Positions 9,945 through 19,611 of a DNA stretch of 64,000 nucleotides are shown here, one piece after another. The notes below the pieces were generated by a model, which worked only from the letters and a program-made list of their open reading frames with translations, was not told the DNA's origin and did no database searches. A program made the position numbers and the translations under genes. Origin of the DNA: Denitrobaculum tricleocarpae (GTDB taxonomy: Bacteria > Pseudomonadota > Alphaproteobacteria > Kiloniellales > Kiloniellaceae); the NCBI RefSeq assembly GCF_007004665.1, contig NZ_ML660054.1, positions 496,001 to 560,000 on the forward strand, in the 5' to 3' direction. Every line of letters starts with the position of its first letter. The stretch's first letter is position 1.

Positions 9945-11321
9945 CTATTCCGCAGCTTTTTCAATTGCTTCCGGGACGGGCTCACGCATGGTGACAAACT
10001 CTTCAGCGGCCGTGGGATGAATACCGACGGTGGCATCGAACATCTGCTTTGTCGCGCCGGCTTTGACAGCAACCGCGAGCCCCTGAACGATCTCGGGTGC
10101 GTCGAGACCGACCATATGGACCCCCACCACACGCTGACTTGCCCGGTCAACGACCAGTTTCATCATGGTCTTCTCGTCGCGTCCGGAAAGCGTGTGTTTC
10201 ATGGGCCGGAAGTTCGAGCGGTAGATATCCACTGGTCCGTAGGTCTTGCGAGCATCGGCTTCGGACAGGCCTACGGTCGAAACCGGCGGATGACTGAAGA
10301 CCGCGGAAGGAACATCCTCGTGGTTCATGGCCCTGGGATTGCCACGGTAAACCGTATCCACGAAAGCCATGGCCTCCTGGATGGCGACCGGGGTCAGGTT
10401 GATCCGGTCCGTGACATCACCCACGGCAAAAATGTTGCTCTGACTGGTTCTCGACTGCGCATCGACCTCGATGGCTCCGGACTCGCTCACCTTCACGCCC
10501 GCGGCCTCGAGGCCCAGGTTTTTGATATTCGGACGCCGTCCGGTGGCCGCCATGACCAGATCGGTCTCGACGGTCGTTCCGTCAGAGAGCGTCACCAACA
10601 GGCCGTCGCCGCCCTTCTCAATCTTCTCGATGGTGGTCTGGACCTGGAGTGAGATCCCCTTCTTCACGATCTCTTCCGCAAGGGTGTTGCGCACATCATC
10701 GTCAAACCCGCGCAGGATCTGCTCGCCCCGATAGACCAGCTTAACGTCACTGCCCATACCATTGAAAATACCGGCGAATTCCACGGCAATGAAACCGCCG
10801 CCATAAACCAGCGCGCGCTTCGGCAAGCCGGTCAGATGAAAGGCTTCGTTGGAGCTGATCGCGTGCTCCCAGCCCTCGCCCGGCGGGAAGCTCGGGCTGC
10901 CGCCAGTCGCAATCAGGATGGTCTCTGCGGTGATCCGCTGGTCTCCGACCTGCACTGTGTGTGGATCAATCAATTCGGCATGCGCGCGGAAGGATTTGAC
11001 CCCGGCATTGTCGAGTAGCTTCTGGTAAATACCCTCGAGCCGGTCGATTTCTTTATCTTTGTTGGCGATCAGGCTGTTCCAGTCAAAACTGGTTTCACCA
11101 ACCGTCCAGCCAAAGCCCACAGCATCTTCGAAATCCTCATGAAAATGGCTGGCATATGACATCAGCTTTTTAGGAACACACCCCCGGATGACACAGGTTC
11201 CCCCATAACGGTAAGATTCCGCCAGACCTACCTTCGCCCCGGTTGCCGCCGCCATGCGCGCACCGCGCACACCACCGGATCCGCCACCGATCACAAAGAG
11301 ATCGAAATCATAAGCGCTCAT
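9945..11321 (-). CDS. gor: Glutathione-disulfide reductase
   Basis: 458 residues. FAD flavoenzyme reducing oxidised glutathione with NADPH. The FAD dinucleotide motif is VIGGGSGG at about 10-17, and the redox disulfide is C43/C48 in GGTCVIRGCVPKKL. The second nucleotide fold contains YGGGFIAVEFAG, and the C-terminal HPTAAEEF carries the catalytic base histidine. The ATG at 11321 (MSAYDFDLFV) is preferred over the upstream one at 11399, whose extra 26 residues look unrelated to the family. Confidence 0.95.
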   Translation of the reverse strand: MSAYDFDLFVIGGGSGGVRGARMAAATGAKVGLAESYRYGGTCVIRGCVPKKLMSYASHFHEDFEDAVGFGWTVGETSFDWNSLIANKDKEIDRLEGIYQKLLDNAGVKSFRAHAELIDPHTVQVGDQRITAETILIATGGSPSFPPGEGWEHAISSNEAFHLTGLPKRALVYGGGFIAVEFAGIFNGMGSDVKLVYRGEQILRGFDDDVRNTLAEEIVKKGISLQVQTTIEKIEKGGDGLLVTLSDGTTVETDLVMAATGRRPNIKNLGLEAAGVKVSESGAIEVDAQSRTSQSNIFAVGDVTDRINLTPVAIQEAMAFVDTVYRGNPRAMNHEDVPSAVFSHPPVSTVGLSEADARKTYGPVDIYRSNFRPMKHTLSGRDEKTMMKLVVDRASQRVVGVHMVGLDAPEIVQGLAVAVKAGATKQMFDATVGIHPTAAEEFVTMREPVPEAIEKAAE

Positions 11322-11475
11322 ATCAGCAGTTCCATATTTAAAATCTGGCGGCGTGCCACCTACCTTTGATGCGCCACCTTTGATGCAAGGCCTTTTCACA
11401 TAGGATCATGGGTGAAGCTTACCATAGACAAGCTTGCAACCCTGTTAATCGCTCACGTCTTTGTGTTTGCCGGAC

Positions 11476-12933
11476 TTAACCCGTCGCCATGCAGATGTAT
11501 TTGACTTCCAGGAAGTCATCCATGCCGTACTTCGAACCCTCTCGCCCAATACCGCTCTCTTTGACACCACCGAAGGGCGCGACCTCGGTTGAGATCAGAC
11601 CGGTATTGACGCCAACCATTCCGGTCTCCAGCGCCTCGGCGACGCGCCACACCCGCCCGAGGTCTTTAGCGTAGAAATAAGCCGCCAAGCCGAATTCCGT
11701 ATCGTTCGCCATTTCAATGACTTGTTCTTCTGTCTTAAAGCGGAACAGCGGCGCAACCGGACCAAAGGTCTCTTCATGCGTCACCTTCATATCGGTGGTC
11801 ACTTCGGTCAGAACCGTGGGCTCGAAGAAGGTTCCCCCCAAGGCGTGACGCCCGCCGCCGACGGCGACCTTGGCACCTTTTGCCGTGGCATCGGCCACAT
11901 GGTCCTCGACCTTGGCGATCGCGGCGAGATTGATGAGCGGGCCCTGGTTCACGCCTGCCTCGGTGCCGGCACCGACAGAGATCTTCTCCACTGCGGCCGC
12001 CAGTTTCTCAGCAAAAGCATCGTAAACAGCGTCCTGGACGAAGATCCGGTTGGCACAGACACAGGTCTGGCCTGCATTGCGGAACTTACTGATCATCGCG
12101 CCTTCGACCGCCGCATCAAGATCGGCATCGTCAAAGACGATAAAGGGCGCATTACCACCCAACTCCATGGAGACCTTCTTCACCGTACCGGCGCACTGTT
12201 CCATCAGGAGCTTACCGACCCGGGTTGAACCGGTGAAGGAGAGCTTTCGCACCGTTGGATTGGACGTCATTTCGCCGCCGATCTCGCTGGCGACACCCGT
12301 AACAACGTTGATGATCCCGGCCGGAATGCCCGCGCGCTCCGCGAGCTCGGCAAGCGCAAAAGCCGAGAGCGGCGTAAGCTCCGCAGGCTTGATCACGACG
12401 GGGCAGCCCGCTGCCAGCGCCGGCGCGCACTTACGGGTGATCATGGCAATCGGGAAATTCCAGGGGGTGATGGAGGCGACAACACCGATCGGCTGCTTGA
12501 TGACCACGATCCGCTTGTCGGCCTGATGCTGGGGGATGGTGTCGCCGTAAACCCGGCGCGCTTCTTCCGCAAACCATTCGATGAAGGATGCGCCGTAGGT
12601 CACCTCGCCTTTCGCTTCCGCGAGGGGCTTGCCCTGTTCGGAGGTCATCAGAAGCGCGAGGTCGTCGGCGTTCTCGGTGATCAGGTTGAACCAGTTTCTG
12701 AGGATTGTGCAGCGCTCCTTGGCGGTCAGCGCGCGCCAGGCCGGCCAGGCCCGGTTCGCAGCCTCGATCGCCGCACGGGTCTCGTCAGCGCCCATCTTGG
12801 GAATCCTTGCGATCACCTCATCATTGGCCGGATTGGTCACTTCGATCGTTTCACCGCCATCCGCTTCGACCCACTTGCCATCGATGTAGCACTGCTGGCG
12901 GAAAAGGGACGGGTCTTTAAGTTGGACGGTCAT
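11476..12933 (-). CDS. gabD: NAD(P)-dependent succinate-semialdehyde dehydrogenase
   Basis: 485 residues, the usual GabD length. ITPWNFPIAMITRKCAPALAA, GNAPF after MELG (catalytic Glu near 256), GQTCVCANR (catalytic Cys near 291) and the C-terminal GVKESGIGREGSKYG are all diagnostic of the SSADH group of aldehyde dehydrogenases. The start at 12933 has GGGAG upstream; a longer frame to 13017 is unlikely. The enzyme oxidises succinate semialdehyde in GABA breakdown. No gabT is visible nearby. Confidence 0.94.
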   Translation of the reverse strand: MTVQLKDPSLFRQQCYIDGKWVEADGGETIEVTNPANDEVIARIPKMGADETRAAIEAANRAWPAWRALTAKERCTILRNWFNLITENADDLALLMTSEQGKPLAEAKGEVTYGASFIEWFAEEARRVYGDTIPQHQADKRIVVIKQPIGVVASITPWNFPIAMITRKCAPALAAGCPVVIKPAELTPLSAFALAELAERAGIPAGIINVVTGVASEIGGEMTSNPTVRKLSFTGSTRVGKLLMEQCAGTVKKVSMELGGNAPFIVFDDADLDAAVEGAMISKFRNAGQTCVCANRIFVQDAVYDAFAEKLAAAVEKISVGAGTEAGVNQGPLINLAAIAKVEDHVADATAKGAKVAVGGGRHALGGTFFEPTVLTEVTTDMKVTHEETFGPVAPLFRFKTEEQVIEMANDTEFGLAAYFYAKDLGRVWRVAEALETGMVGVNTGLISTEVAPFGGVKESGIGREGSKYGMDDFLEVKYICMATG

Positions 12934-13041
12934 CTCGTTGTTCTCCCGAAGCGCGGCATCTCTTGAAGTCAGCAACCAGCCGGCATTTTTAAGTAAAGGC
13001 GGCGGGAGTATAGACAAGCGGGGTCCAGTGCGAAAAGCGCA

Positions 13042-13983
13042 ATGTCGCCCTTGTCACTGAAGGCGGAACCTGACAGAGATAATTACTCAGCATTTCAGTC
13101 AGATGACCCTCAGAGTTCACACAACATGAAACACTACAATCCCGAGAACGAGCCACAGGATTCACGCGAACGCCGGGCTATCGAGCCGGTAGTCTGCTAT
13201 CCGGTCGAGAGCCTCGTGCCCGCCGAGATGGAGCGTCTGCGCGCAGCGCGGCAAGATCTGGAGAAGGTTGCGCAGGTCACCGTCCCACCGCGCGACGCCC
13301 GCTGCTTTGAAGTTCCTGCCGGCCACTTCTTCCGGATCGTCAGCCGCGACGGCGCCCAGGTCGGAGACCTCAACCTCTGGGCACGCGACAACCTCCATGA
13401 AAAATTCTACAGCGGCAAGACCAGGGCGCTTCACGGGACGCACCTCTCGACCGGCGACAGGATGTGGTCGGGCTTCCCTTATCTGCGGCCGCTCGCAACC
13501 GTCACCTATGACACGCTGGATTGGTATGGCTGGGATAAATTCGGCGGATCTGTGCACGATGTGATCGGCACACGCTGCGATCCCTACACGGCGAAACTCC
13601 TGTCAGGCGTCGACTACCACTATTGCTGTCATTCCAACCTGATCCGAGCCCTGGCAGATTACAAGGAAATGACCCGCGATGAGGCCGAGCCCTATGTCCA
13701 CGATGTGCTGAACGTCTTCATGTGCACAGGCTTCACCCTGGACACACATCAGTACTTCATGAAGGCCAGCCCGGTGCGGCCCGGCGACTATCTGGAGTTC
13801 TTCGCGGAAACCGATCTCCTGGGGGGCCTGTCGGCCTGCCCGGGTGGCGATTGCTCTGCGAAGCATTCGTCCGACGAGGCCGCCTGCTTCCCCCTCGAGG
13901 TCGAAATCTTCAAATCCAACTCGCAGGCCCTCGAGGGCTGGGAGCCGCCTGCCGCTTCGAGCTACTCAAGAAGCCACGGCTAG
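13042..13983 (+). CDS. DUF1989 (urea carboxylase-associated) family protein
   Basis: 313 residues. The core from about 70 to 290 is the DUF1989 fold, with GDLNLWA, LSTGDRMWSG, DYHYCCHSNL, FMCTGF and the Cys-rich CPGGDCSA segment conserved in the family. Relatives sit with urea carboxylase/allophanate hydrolase genes, but no such genes are here. The true start may be M29 (13126), since the first 28 residues are low-complexity and poorly conserved in style. It is divergent from gabD. Confidence 0.85.
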   Translation: MSPLSLKAEPDRDNYSAFQSDDPQSSHNMKHYNPENEPQDSRERRAIEPVVCYPVESLVPAEMERLRAARQDLEKVAQVTVPPRDARCFEVPAGHFFRIVSRDGAQVGDLNLWARDNLHEKFYSGKTRALHGTHLSTGDRMWSGFPYLRPLATVTYDTLDWYGWDKFGGSVHDVIGTRCDPYTAKLLSGVDYHYCCHSNLIRALADYKEMTRDEAEPYVHDVLNVFMCTGFTLDTHQYFMKASPVRPGDYLEFFAETDLLGGLSACPGGDCSAKHSSDEAACFPLEVEIFKSNSQALEGWEPPAASSYSRSHG

Positions 13984-14081
13984 ACCGGAGCGAAGGCGGA
14001 TCTTGCTGATGATACTTGGAAGAGGCCAGGAAGAAGCAGCATTGTCTCCGACGCGCTCTCGTCACGCGTAGGGCCACTGGA

Positions 14082-15023
14082 TTAGATCGCTTTGTAGTCG
14101 GCGATATGTTTATTCAGGCGATCAATAAAAGTCTGATCCCCGCCGTTTTCAACGCCCAAAAACATCGCGACATACTCCCACTCCGACCTGGAGTTGCCGT
14201 AGATGAGGTAAAGGCTGTCCTCAAGAAAACCCCCTTGAGTTACCAGCTCGACACTGTCGATTTTCGAGTAGGGCAGTTCGTAAACGCTCAGTACGCCCTC
14301 TATTTCCTCGTAGATGACCAACTTGGTCGGGGTGAGAAACTGTCCGCCGTCGGCGACGCTGAACAGTCCATAGGAATAGAAATACTCAATTGAGTCACTT
14401 TCATCGAGAATACCGCGATCAAGCAGAGTTTGGATGTGATAACTGGAGAGGTTTTCCCCCGAAACGACTTTCAAATCGGGAAAAACGCCCACCTCAATCA
14501 AGAGGCCGAAAGCGCATAGGGCAAGCAAAGCGCTTCCGAAGACCGTTCCGCATCCGATAAGGAGCCAGCTTCTCTTCCGCGCTAGGCTCGCAACTCCGTA
14601 CTTTTTTCTCGAGAACCAGCCTCTTAAGCCGCTGACAGCAATCACACCGAAAATGACGGCACCCACCCCGCCGTACCAGGGCGCTGTGACAATACTGAAC
14701 ACAATTTCAACCAGCATCCAGCCCGCGACATAAGGGACTGCGCCGTATTTCCCGTTCCTGATCCTTACGCCCAGCCATAGCGAGAGAACCGAAATACCCG
14801 AATAGAGACCCAACTCGAAATAGAGTTGTTCGCTATTTGCCGGCGGTGATGTGTATTGCGTCTCCCCTTGCAGAAGCAGCAAGATGGTCTGAAGCAGGTA
14901 GCTGAAAGTCAAATAGAACGCGACGTATTGGACGGAACGCATTGCGCGAAACACGCCCTGGGCATCGGTGATGACTGTCCACAGCCGAAAAAATCTTGTT
15001 CTTTTCTCGCTCTCGACAGTCAT
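14082..15023 (-). CDS. Membrane protein with C-terminal PH-like domain, unknown function
   Basis: 313 residues, unrecognised. Hydrophobic segments at about 30-50, 72-86, 94-112, 118-133 and 150-175 suggest four to five membrane helices. The C-terminal 120 residues are soluble, with alternating beta strands (LVIYEEIEGVLSVYELPYSKIDSVEL) of the kind seen in bacterial PH-like or stress-sensing domains. It stands alone, convergent with the DUF1989 gene. The function is not assigned. Confidence 0.7.
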   Translation of the reverse strand: MTVESEKRTRFFRLWTVITDAQGVFRAMRSVQYVAFYLTFSYLLQTILLLLQGETQYTSPPANSEQLYFELGLYSGISVLSLWLGVRIRNGKYGAVPYVAGWMLVEIVFSIVTAPWYGGVGAVIFGVIAVSGLRGWFSRKKYGVASLARKRSWLLIGCGTVFGSALLALCAFGLLIEVGVFPDLKVVSGENLSSYHIQTLLDRGILDESDSIEYFYSYGLFSVADGGQFLTPTKLVIYEEIEGVLSVYELPYSKIDSVELVTQGGFLEDSLYLIYGNSRSEWEYVAMFLGVENGGDQTFIDRLNKHIADYKAI

Positions 15024-15200
15024 AGGTGCTCAAGGGATCACATTTAGATTCAAGTGTCGAAAAAATCTAATCGACCGAAAAGAGAACAACAAAGCTTTAA
15101 CGACAACTCCAGGGCTGTCTCGGAGGGCTTATCCCGCAAGCGCCGGCTTGCAGAGCGGGACACGCGGTTTGCCCGCGCTGCCCCTATTTTACATTCGCCC

Positions 15201-17024
15201 CTATTCCACCGTCACCGACTTCGCCAGGTTCCTTGGCTGATCCACATCCGTGCCTTTTAGAACGGCGGTGTGATAGGCCAGAAGCTGGATAGGGATGGAG
15301 TAAAGAATCGGCGCGACAAAGGGATCGATCTTCGGTAACTCGACAGTGTGGACCGCGAGCTCTCCGGCCCTGGCGAGCCCCTCCTTATCCGAGAGCAACA
15401 CGATCTTACCGCCGCGGGCATGCACTTCCTGCAGATTGGAAGCCGTCTTTTCGAACAGAGGGCCGCTCGGCGCGCAGGCAATGATCGGCACCGCTTCGTC
15501 GATCAAGGCGATCGGACCATGCTTCATCTCGCCTGCAGCATAACCTTCAGCATGTATATAGCTGATTTCTTTGAGTTTTAGCGCCCCTTCCATGGCAATC
15601 GGATAGAGTGTTCCCCGGCCGAGATACAAGACATCCCGCGCTTCGGAGATATCGTGGGAAATCTCCCGGATCGCCTCGTCATGGTTCAAGACCTCGGCAA
15701 TACGAGCCGGCACTTCCGTGAGAGCTGCGGAGAGTTCCCGCTCCCGCGCGACGTCGATCGCACCGCGTGCCCGCGCCGTGGCAATGGCCAGACAAGCCAG
15801 GACCGTCAACTGCGTGGTGAAAGCCTTAGTCGAGGCCACGCCGATCTCCGGCCCGGCCTGCGTCGGCATCACGGCATCGGAACTGCGGGCGATTGCAGAC
15901 TCGGGAACGTTGACGACCGAGAGGATCTTCTGGTCCTGCGATTGGGCATACTTCAGGGCTGCCAGGGTATCGATGGTCTCTCCCGACTGCGAGATGTAGA
16001 CGCTGACACCGTCGTCCGGCATCGGGGCTTCGCGATACCGGAACTCGGACGCGATATCGATCTCGACCGGCTGACGCGCAACTTGCTCGAACCAGTATTT
16101 TGCCACCATGCCCGCGTAGAAGGCGGTACCGCAGGCGATGAAGGTGAAGCGCGAAACCTTTGAAAGATCGAAAGGAAGGTTCGGCAACTGAACCGAGAGG
16201 GTGGCCGGATTCAGGAAACTGTGCAGGGTATCGCCGATCACGGCCGGCTGCTCGAAGATTTCCTTCTGCATGAAGTGCCGGTATTGGCCCTTGCCGATCA
16301 TCGCGCCTGACATGGCGGTCTGCTTGACTTCGCGCTCCACCACCGCGTTGCTGCTGTCATGCACCACGGCGCTGTCGCGGGTCAACTCGACCCAGTCACC
16401 CTCTTCAAGGTAGCTGATTCGGTCGGTCAGCGGCGCGAGCGCCAGAGCGTCGGATCCCAGGTACATCTCGCCATCGCCATAGCCAACGGCCAGCGGGCTG
16501 CCGCGCCGCGCCCCGATCATCAGGTCATGACGGCCGGTGAAAATGATGGCGAGGGCGAAAGCGCCTTCAAGACGCGCCAGTGCCTTGGCCACAGCATCCT
16601 GGGGGCTCATCTGCTGTTTGAGGTATTCGGAGACCAGATGGACCACGACTTCGGTGTCCGTCTCGGTCTCGAAAACGTGGTTCGCGTCTGAGAGTTCGGC
16701 CCTGAGCTCTTGAAAATTCTCGATAATTCCGTTGTGAACGACGGATACAAGCTCACTGGCGTGGGGATGCGCATTGGCTTCCGTGGGGCGGCCATGTGTG
16801 GCCCAGCGGGTGTGGCCGATCCCGATGGTGCCTTCGACCGGCTCGCTCTCAAGGAGGGTCGCCAGGTTATGGAGCTTACCCTCCGCCCGGCGCCGGTCCA
16901 TCGATCCGTTGACCAAGGTCGCGATCCCTGCGGAATCGTAGCCGCGGTACTCCAGGCGCTTCAGACCATCCAGCAGCAAGGGTGCCACTGGCGCATTTCC
17001 GATAATCCCGATGATGCCACACAT
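15201..17024 (-). CDS. glmS: Glutamine-fructose-6-phosphate aminotransferase (isomerising)
   Basis: 607 residues, standard length. It makes glucosamine-6-phosphate for peptidoglycan and LPS. The N-terminal class II glutaminase begins MCGIIGIIG with C2 as nucleophile. Two SIS domains follow, with SQSGETIDTLAAL in the first and the C-terminal LAKSVTVE tail intact. It lies 33 bp downstream of glmU on the same strand and is probably translated from a common mRNA. No glmS ribozyme fold was recognised upstream. Confidence 0.97.
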   Translation of the reverse strand: MCGIIGIIGNAPVAPLLLDGLKRLEYRGYDSAGIATLVNGSMDRRRAEGKLHNLATLLESEPVEGTIGIGHTRWATHGRPTEANAHPHASELVSVVHNGIIENFQELRAELSDANHVFETETDTEVVVHLVSEYLKQQMSPQDAVAKALARLEGAFALAIIFTGRHDLMIGARRGSPLAVGYGDGEMYLGSDALALAPLTDRISYLEEGDWVELTRDSAVVHDSSNAVVEREVKQTAMSGAMIGKGQYRHFMQKEIFEQPAVIGDTLHSFLNPATLSVQLPNLPFDLSKVSRFTFIACGTAFYAGMVAKYWFEQVARQPVEIDIASEFRYREAPMPDDGVSVYISQSGETIDTLAALKYAQSQDQKILSVVNVPESAIARSSDAVMPTQAGPEIGVASTKAFTTQLTVLACLAIATARARGAIDVARERELSAALTEVPARIAEVLNHDEAIREISHDISEARDVLYLGRGTLYPIAMEGALKLKEISYIHAEGYAAGEMKHGPIALIDEAVPIIACAPSGPLFEKTASNLQEVHARGGKIVLLSDKEGLARAGELAVHTVELPKIDPFVAPILYSIPIQLLAYHTAVLKGTDVDQPRNLAKSVTVE

Positions 17025-17057
17025 AGTTATTCAGCCTTCCTTATACCGCCCTGGCGG

Positions 17058-18407
17058 TTAGTCTTTTTTCTTGAGTTCCCGAAAGAACGCGGCGCGCTCG
17101 GGAAAGACGACCTGACGGCCGCGCCCCAGCGCCATTGAATCCTTCGGCACTTCTTCAACGATCGTGCTGCCCGCGCCCACAAGCGCGCCCTCACCGATCG
17201 TCACCGGTGCCACCAACGCCGAGTTCGACCCGATGAAGGCACCTGCACCAATAACGGTCCTGGACTTGTTGAATCCGTCGTAATTGCAGGTGATCGTGCC
17301 TGCGCCGATATTGGCTTTCGGGCCTACAGTCGAATCCCCGACGTAACTCAGGTGATTTGCCTTGGAGCCAGTGCCAAAGATCGCGTTCTTGCACTCGACG
17401 AAGTTGCCGATCTTCACACCAACCCCGATTTCGGTTCCCGGCCGCAGCCGCGCATAGGGACCGATAATGGCGCCATTCTCGATCTTGGCGCCCTCGACAT
17501 GCGAAAAAGCACGAATCTGGACGTTGTCGCTGATCACCACGCTCGGACCAAAGATCACATTGGGCTCGATCACGACATCACGGCCAACCACCGTATCGCA
17601 GGAGAACCAGACCGTTTCAGGGGCAATAAGAGTTGCTCCGCCGGCCATCGCCTTTGCGCGCAGGCGGTCCTGCATCACGGATTCGGCCACCGCCAGTTCG
17701 GCGCGGGAATTCACGCCATGAACGTCGTCCACAGGCGCCTCGACAATCCGCGCTTCCAGCGAGTCCTTGCGCGCCGCAGCAAAAAGGTCCGTGAGATAGT
17801 ACTCGCCCTGGGCATTATCGTTTTGAAGACCCTTGACCAATTCGAGGAACGTACGCCCCTCGCCGATCAATGGCCCGGCATTGCAGAGATCGATCTTCCG
17901 AATCTCCTCATCGGCGTCGGCGAACTCGACAATCCCTTCGACAACACCCGAAGCATCGAGCAGGAAACGGCCGTATTGCGCCGGATCCGCGGGCCGGAAG
18001 GCCAGCCCAACCAGCTTGGTCGACGGCGTTTCGCGGCGAAGATCAAGCATTTGCTTCAGAGTTTCACCGGTCAGCAGAGGCGTATCGCCGTAGATCACCA
18101 GGACGTCCGAGCTGTCGTCGTTGGCGTAATCCGAGAGAGCATCTGCGGCGCACATCACAGCATGCCCGGTTCCCAAACGCTCTTCCTGGACAACGATATG
18201 GTGCGAAACGGCAGCCTTCTGGACCTCTTGGGAGCCCGGGCCGACCACCACGATTATACGCTCCGGTTCAAGGCTTTCGGCCGCATCCAGCACATGCCGC
18301 AGCATGGCGCGGCCCGCAACCGGATGCAGGACCTTGGGAAGTTCGGATTTCATTCGCGTTCCCTGACCGGCGGCCAGAACAACAACGGCAAGTTTGTTAG
18401 ATGTCAT
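17058..18407 (-). CDS. glmU: Bifunctional UDP-GlcNAc pyrophosphorylase / glucosamine-1-phosphate acetyltransferase
   Basis: 449 residues. The N-terminal nucleotidyltransferase has LAAGQGTRMKSELPKVLHP at about 11-29. The C-terminal left-handed beta helix is seen as isoleucine/valine-rich hexapeptides from about residue 255, with HLSYVGDS and GAGTITCNYDG in the acetyltransferase active site. It makes UDP-GlcNAc from the GlmS product route and forms an operon with glmS. Confidence 0.97.
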   Translation of the reverse strand: MTSNKLAVVVLAAGQGTRMKSELPKVLHPVAGRAMLRHVLDAAESLEPERIIVVVGPGSQEVQKAAVSHHIVVQEERLGTGHAVMCAADALSDYANDDSSDVLVIYGDTPLLTGETLKQMLDLRRETPSTKLVGLAFRPADPAQYGRFLLDASGVVEGIVEFADADEEIRKIDLCNAGPLIGEGRTFLELVKGLQNDNAQGEYYLTDLFAAARKDSLEARIVEAPVDDVHGVNSRAELAVAESVMQDRLRAKAMAGGATLIAPETVWFSCDTVVGRDVVIEPNVIFGPSVVISDNVQIRAFSHVEGAKIENGAIIGPYARLRPGTEIGVGVKIGNFVECKNAIFGTGSKANHLSYVGDSTVGPKANIGAGTITCNYDGFNKSRTVIGAGAFIGSNSALVAPVTIGEGALVGAGSTIVEEVPKDSMALGRGRQVVFPERAAFFRELKKKD

Positions 18408-18697
18408 TTCGCTTCGGAACTCTGAAAAGAGACAAATGATTGAAAATTAGATAGGGCGGCTTCAGAAGTTGAACAATCAGGATGCAGATAAGCGTTTTAC
18501 ATAGAATTAACTTTAAGCGAATTTGCCATAGGTTAAGGATTCTGTGCAATTCACCAATTGTTGCGGTGCGTTACAATAAATTCAGAGACTTACCATCCAA
18601 TCATTCGCAACTGCAGGGCTGAGATCGCCAAGCTGATGGCCGTTTTACCCGGCAACAACACCGCAATTCCATAACACGACAAGGATCACGTAGAGCT

Positions 18698-19396
18698 ATG
18701 CACGTCAACGGACAGAGCCACCGTAACACACTGATTTGCGATCTCGACGGCACGCTCGTCGACTCGGCCCCTGATCTGGCAGGTGCATTGATCACACTCT
18801 TGGCGGAAGCGGGCAGAGACGGGCTCTCCCTTGCGCAGGTAAAATCCATGATCGGCGACGGGGTCGCCAAGCTGGTGGAACGCGGTTTTACGGCAACAGG
18901 CGGCTGCCCGGATTCTTCAGCATTCGAAGCGCTCGTTACCCGCTTTATCGAGATCTATAATACCCGGCTGGTTGTCGAGACACGCCCCTACCCCGGCGCC
19001 CTTGAGACCCTGACAGGCCTGAAGGAACAAGGCTGGCGATTAATCGTTTGTACTAACAAGCCCGAAACACCGTCCCGCGAGATCCTTCAGGCCCTGGAAC
19101 TCGCGCCACTCTTCGAGGCCGTCGCGGGCGGTGATTCCTACCCTTTTCGCAAGCCGGACCCACGGCATATCTTAACGCTTTTGGAAGGCATCAAAGCCTC
19201 GCCGCAGAACGCAGTGATGTTTGGCGATGGCCCCGCAGATATCGGGGCGGCACGCGGGGCGGGCATTCCGAGCCTTCTGGCCGGCTTCGGCTACGGCGTA
19301 ACAGCCGCCGAAAAAGAAGGTCCGGATCATCGTATCGAGGATTTCAGCGCACTCCCAAAGGTTCTGATGGCGCTGAACGCGTCCGCCCCCGGGTAG
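18698..19396 (+). CDS. gph: Phosphoglycolate phosphatase-like HAD hydrolase
   Basis: 232 residues. HAD motif I is DLDGTLVDS, with nucleophile D15 and acid/base D17. Motif II is CTNK near 113, and motifs III/IV are RKPDP and FGDGPADIGAA. The cap segment with PDLAGALI matches the Gph group, which clears 2-phosphoglycolate. Substrate assignment within the group is by similarity only. It is divergent from glmU, and the 290-bp gap between them contains an AT-rich region with no gene. Confidence 0.85.
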   Translation: MHVNGQSHRNTLICDLDGTLVDSAPDLAGALITLLAEAGRDGLSLAQVKSMIGDGVAKLVERGFTATGGCPDSSAFEALVTRFIEIYNTRLVVETRPYPGALETLTGLKEQGWRLIVCTNKPETPSREILQALELAPLFEAVAGGDSYPFRKPDPRHILTLLEGIKASPQNAVMFGDGPADIGAARGAGIPSLLAGFGYGVTAAEKEGPDHRIEDFSALPKVLMALNASAPG

Positions 19397-19523
19397 TAAA
19401 GCGATTTACCGCGTCACCGTCCGCGCAAGCCTTGACACCACCCATCCCCCTACCCTACATCAGGCGTAGCGGCACCACAGCCGCAACCGAGATGGCTGCC
19501 GATGCAAAGTCCGGCGCTTATCA

Positions 19524-19598
19524 GGGCGCGTAGCTCAGCGGGAGAGCACTGCCTTCACACGGCAGGGGTCACAGGTTCAATCCCTGTCGCGCCCACCA
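19524..19598 (+). tRNA. tRNA-Val (anticodon CAC)
   Basis: 75 nt cloverleaf read directly: acceptor GGGCGCG paired with CGCGCCC, D-arm GCTC..GAGC, anticodon stem CTGCC/GGCAG with loop TTCACAC (anticodon CAC), T-arm ACAGG/CCTGT with TTCAATC, discriminator A and encoded CCA at 19596-19598. No intron. It sits just before the convergent beta-helix gene. Confidence 0.97.
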
Positions 19599-19611
19599 TC
19601 ACGTCGACACT

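Noticed and set aside
15024-17060. glmS ribozyme or riboswitch
   Set aside because: glmS starts 33 bp after glmU and the short spacer has no recognisable ribozyme core; the glmS ribozyme is a Gram-positive feature.
19524-19598. tRNA-Val as the attachment site of a prophage
   Set aside because: I saw no second copy of the tRNA 3' end elsewhere in the window and no integrase, and a non-phage gene lies between the tRNA and the phage block.
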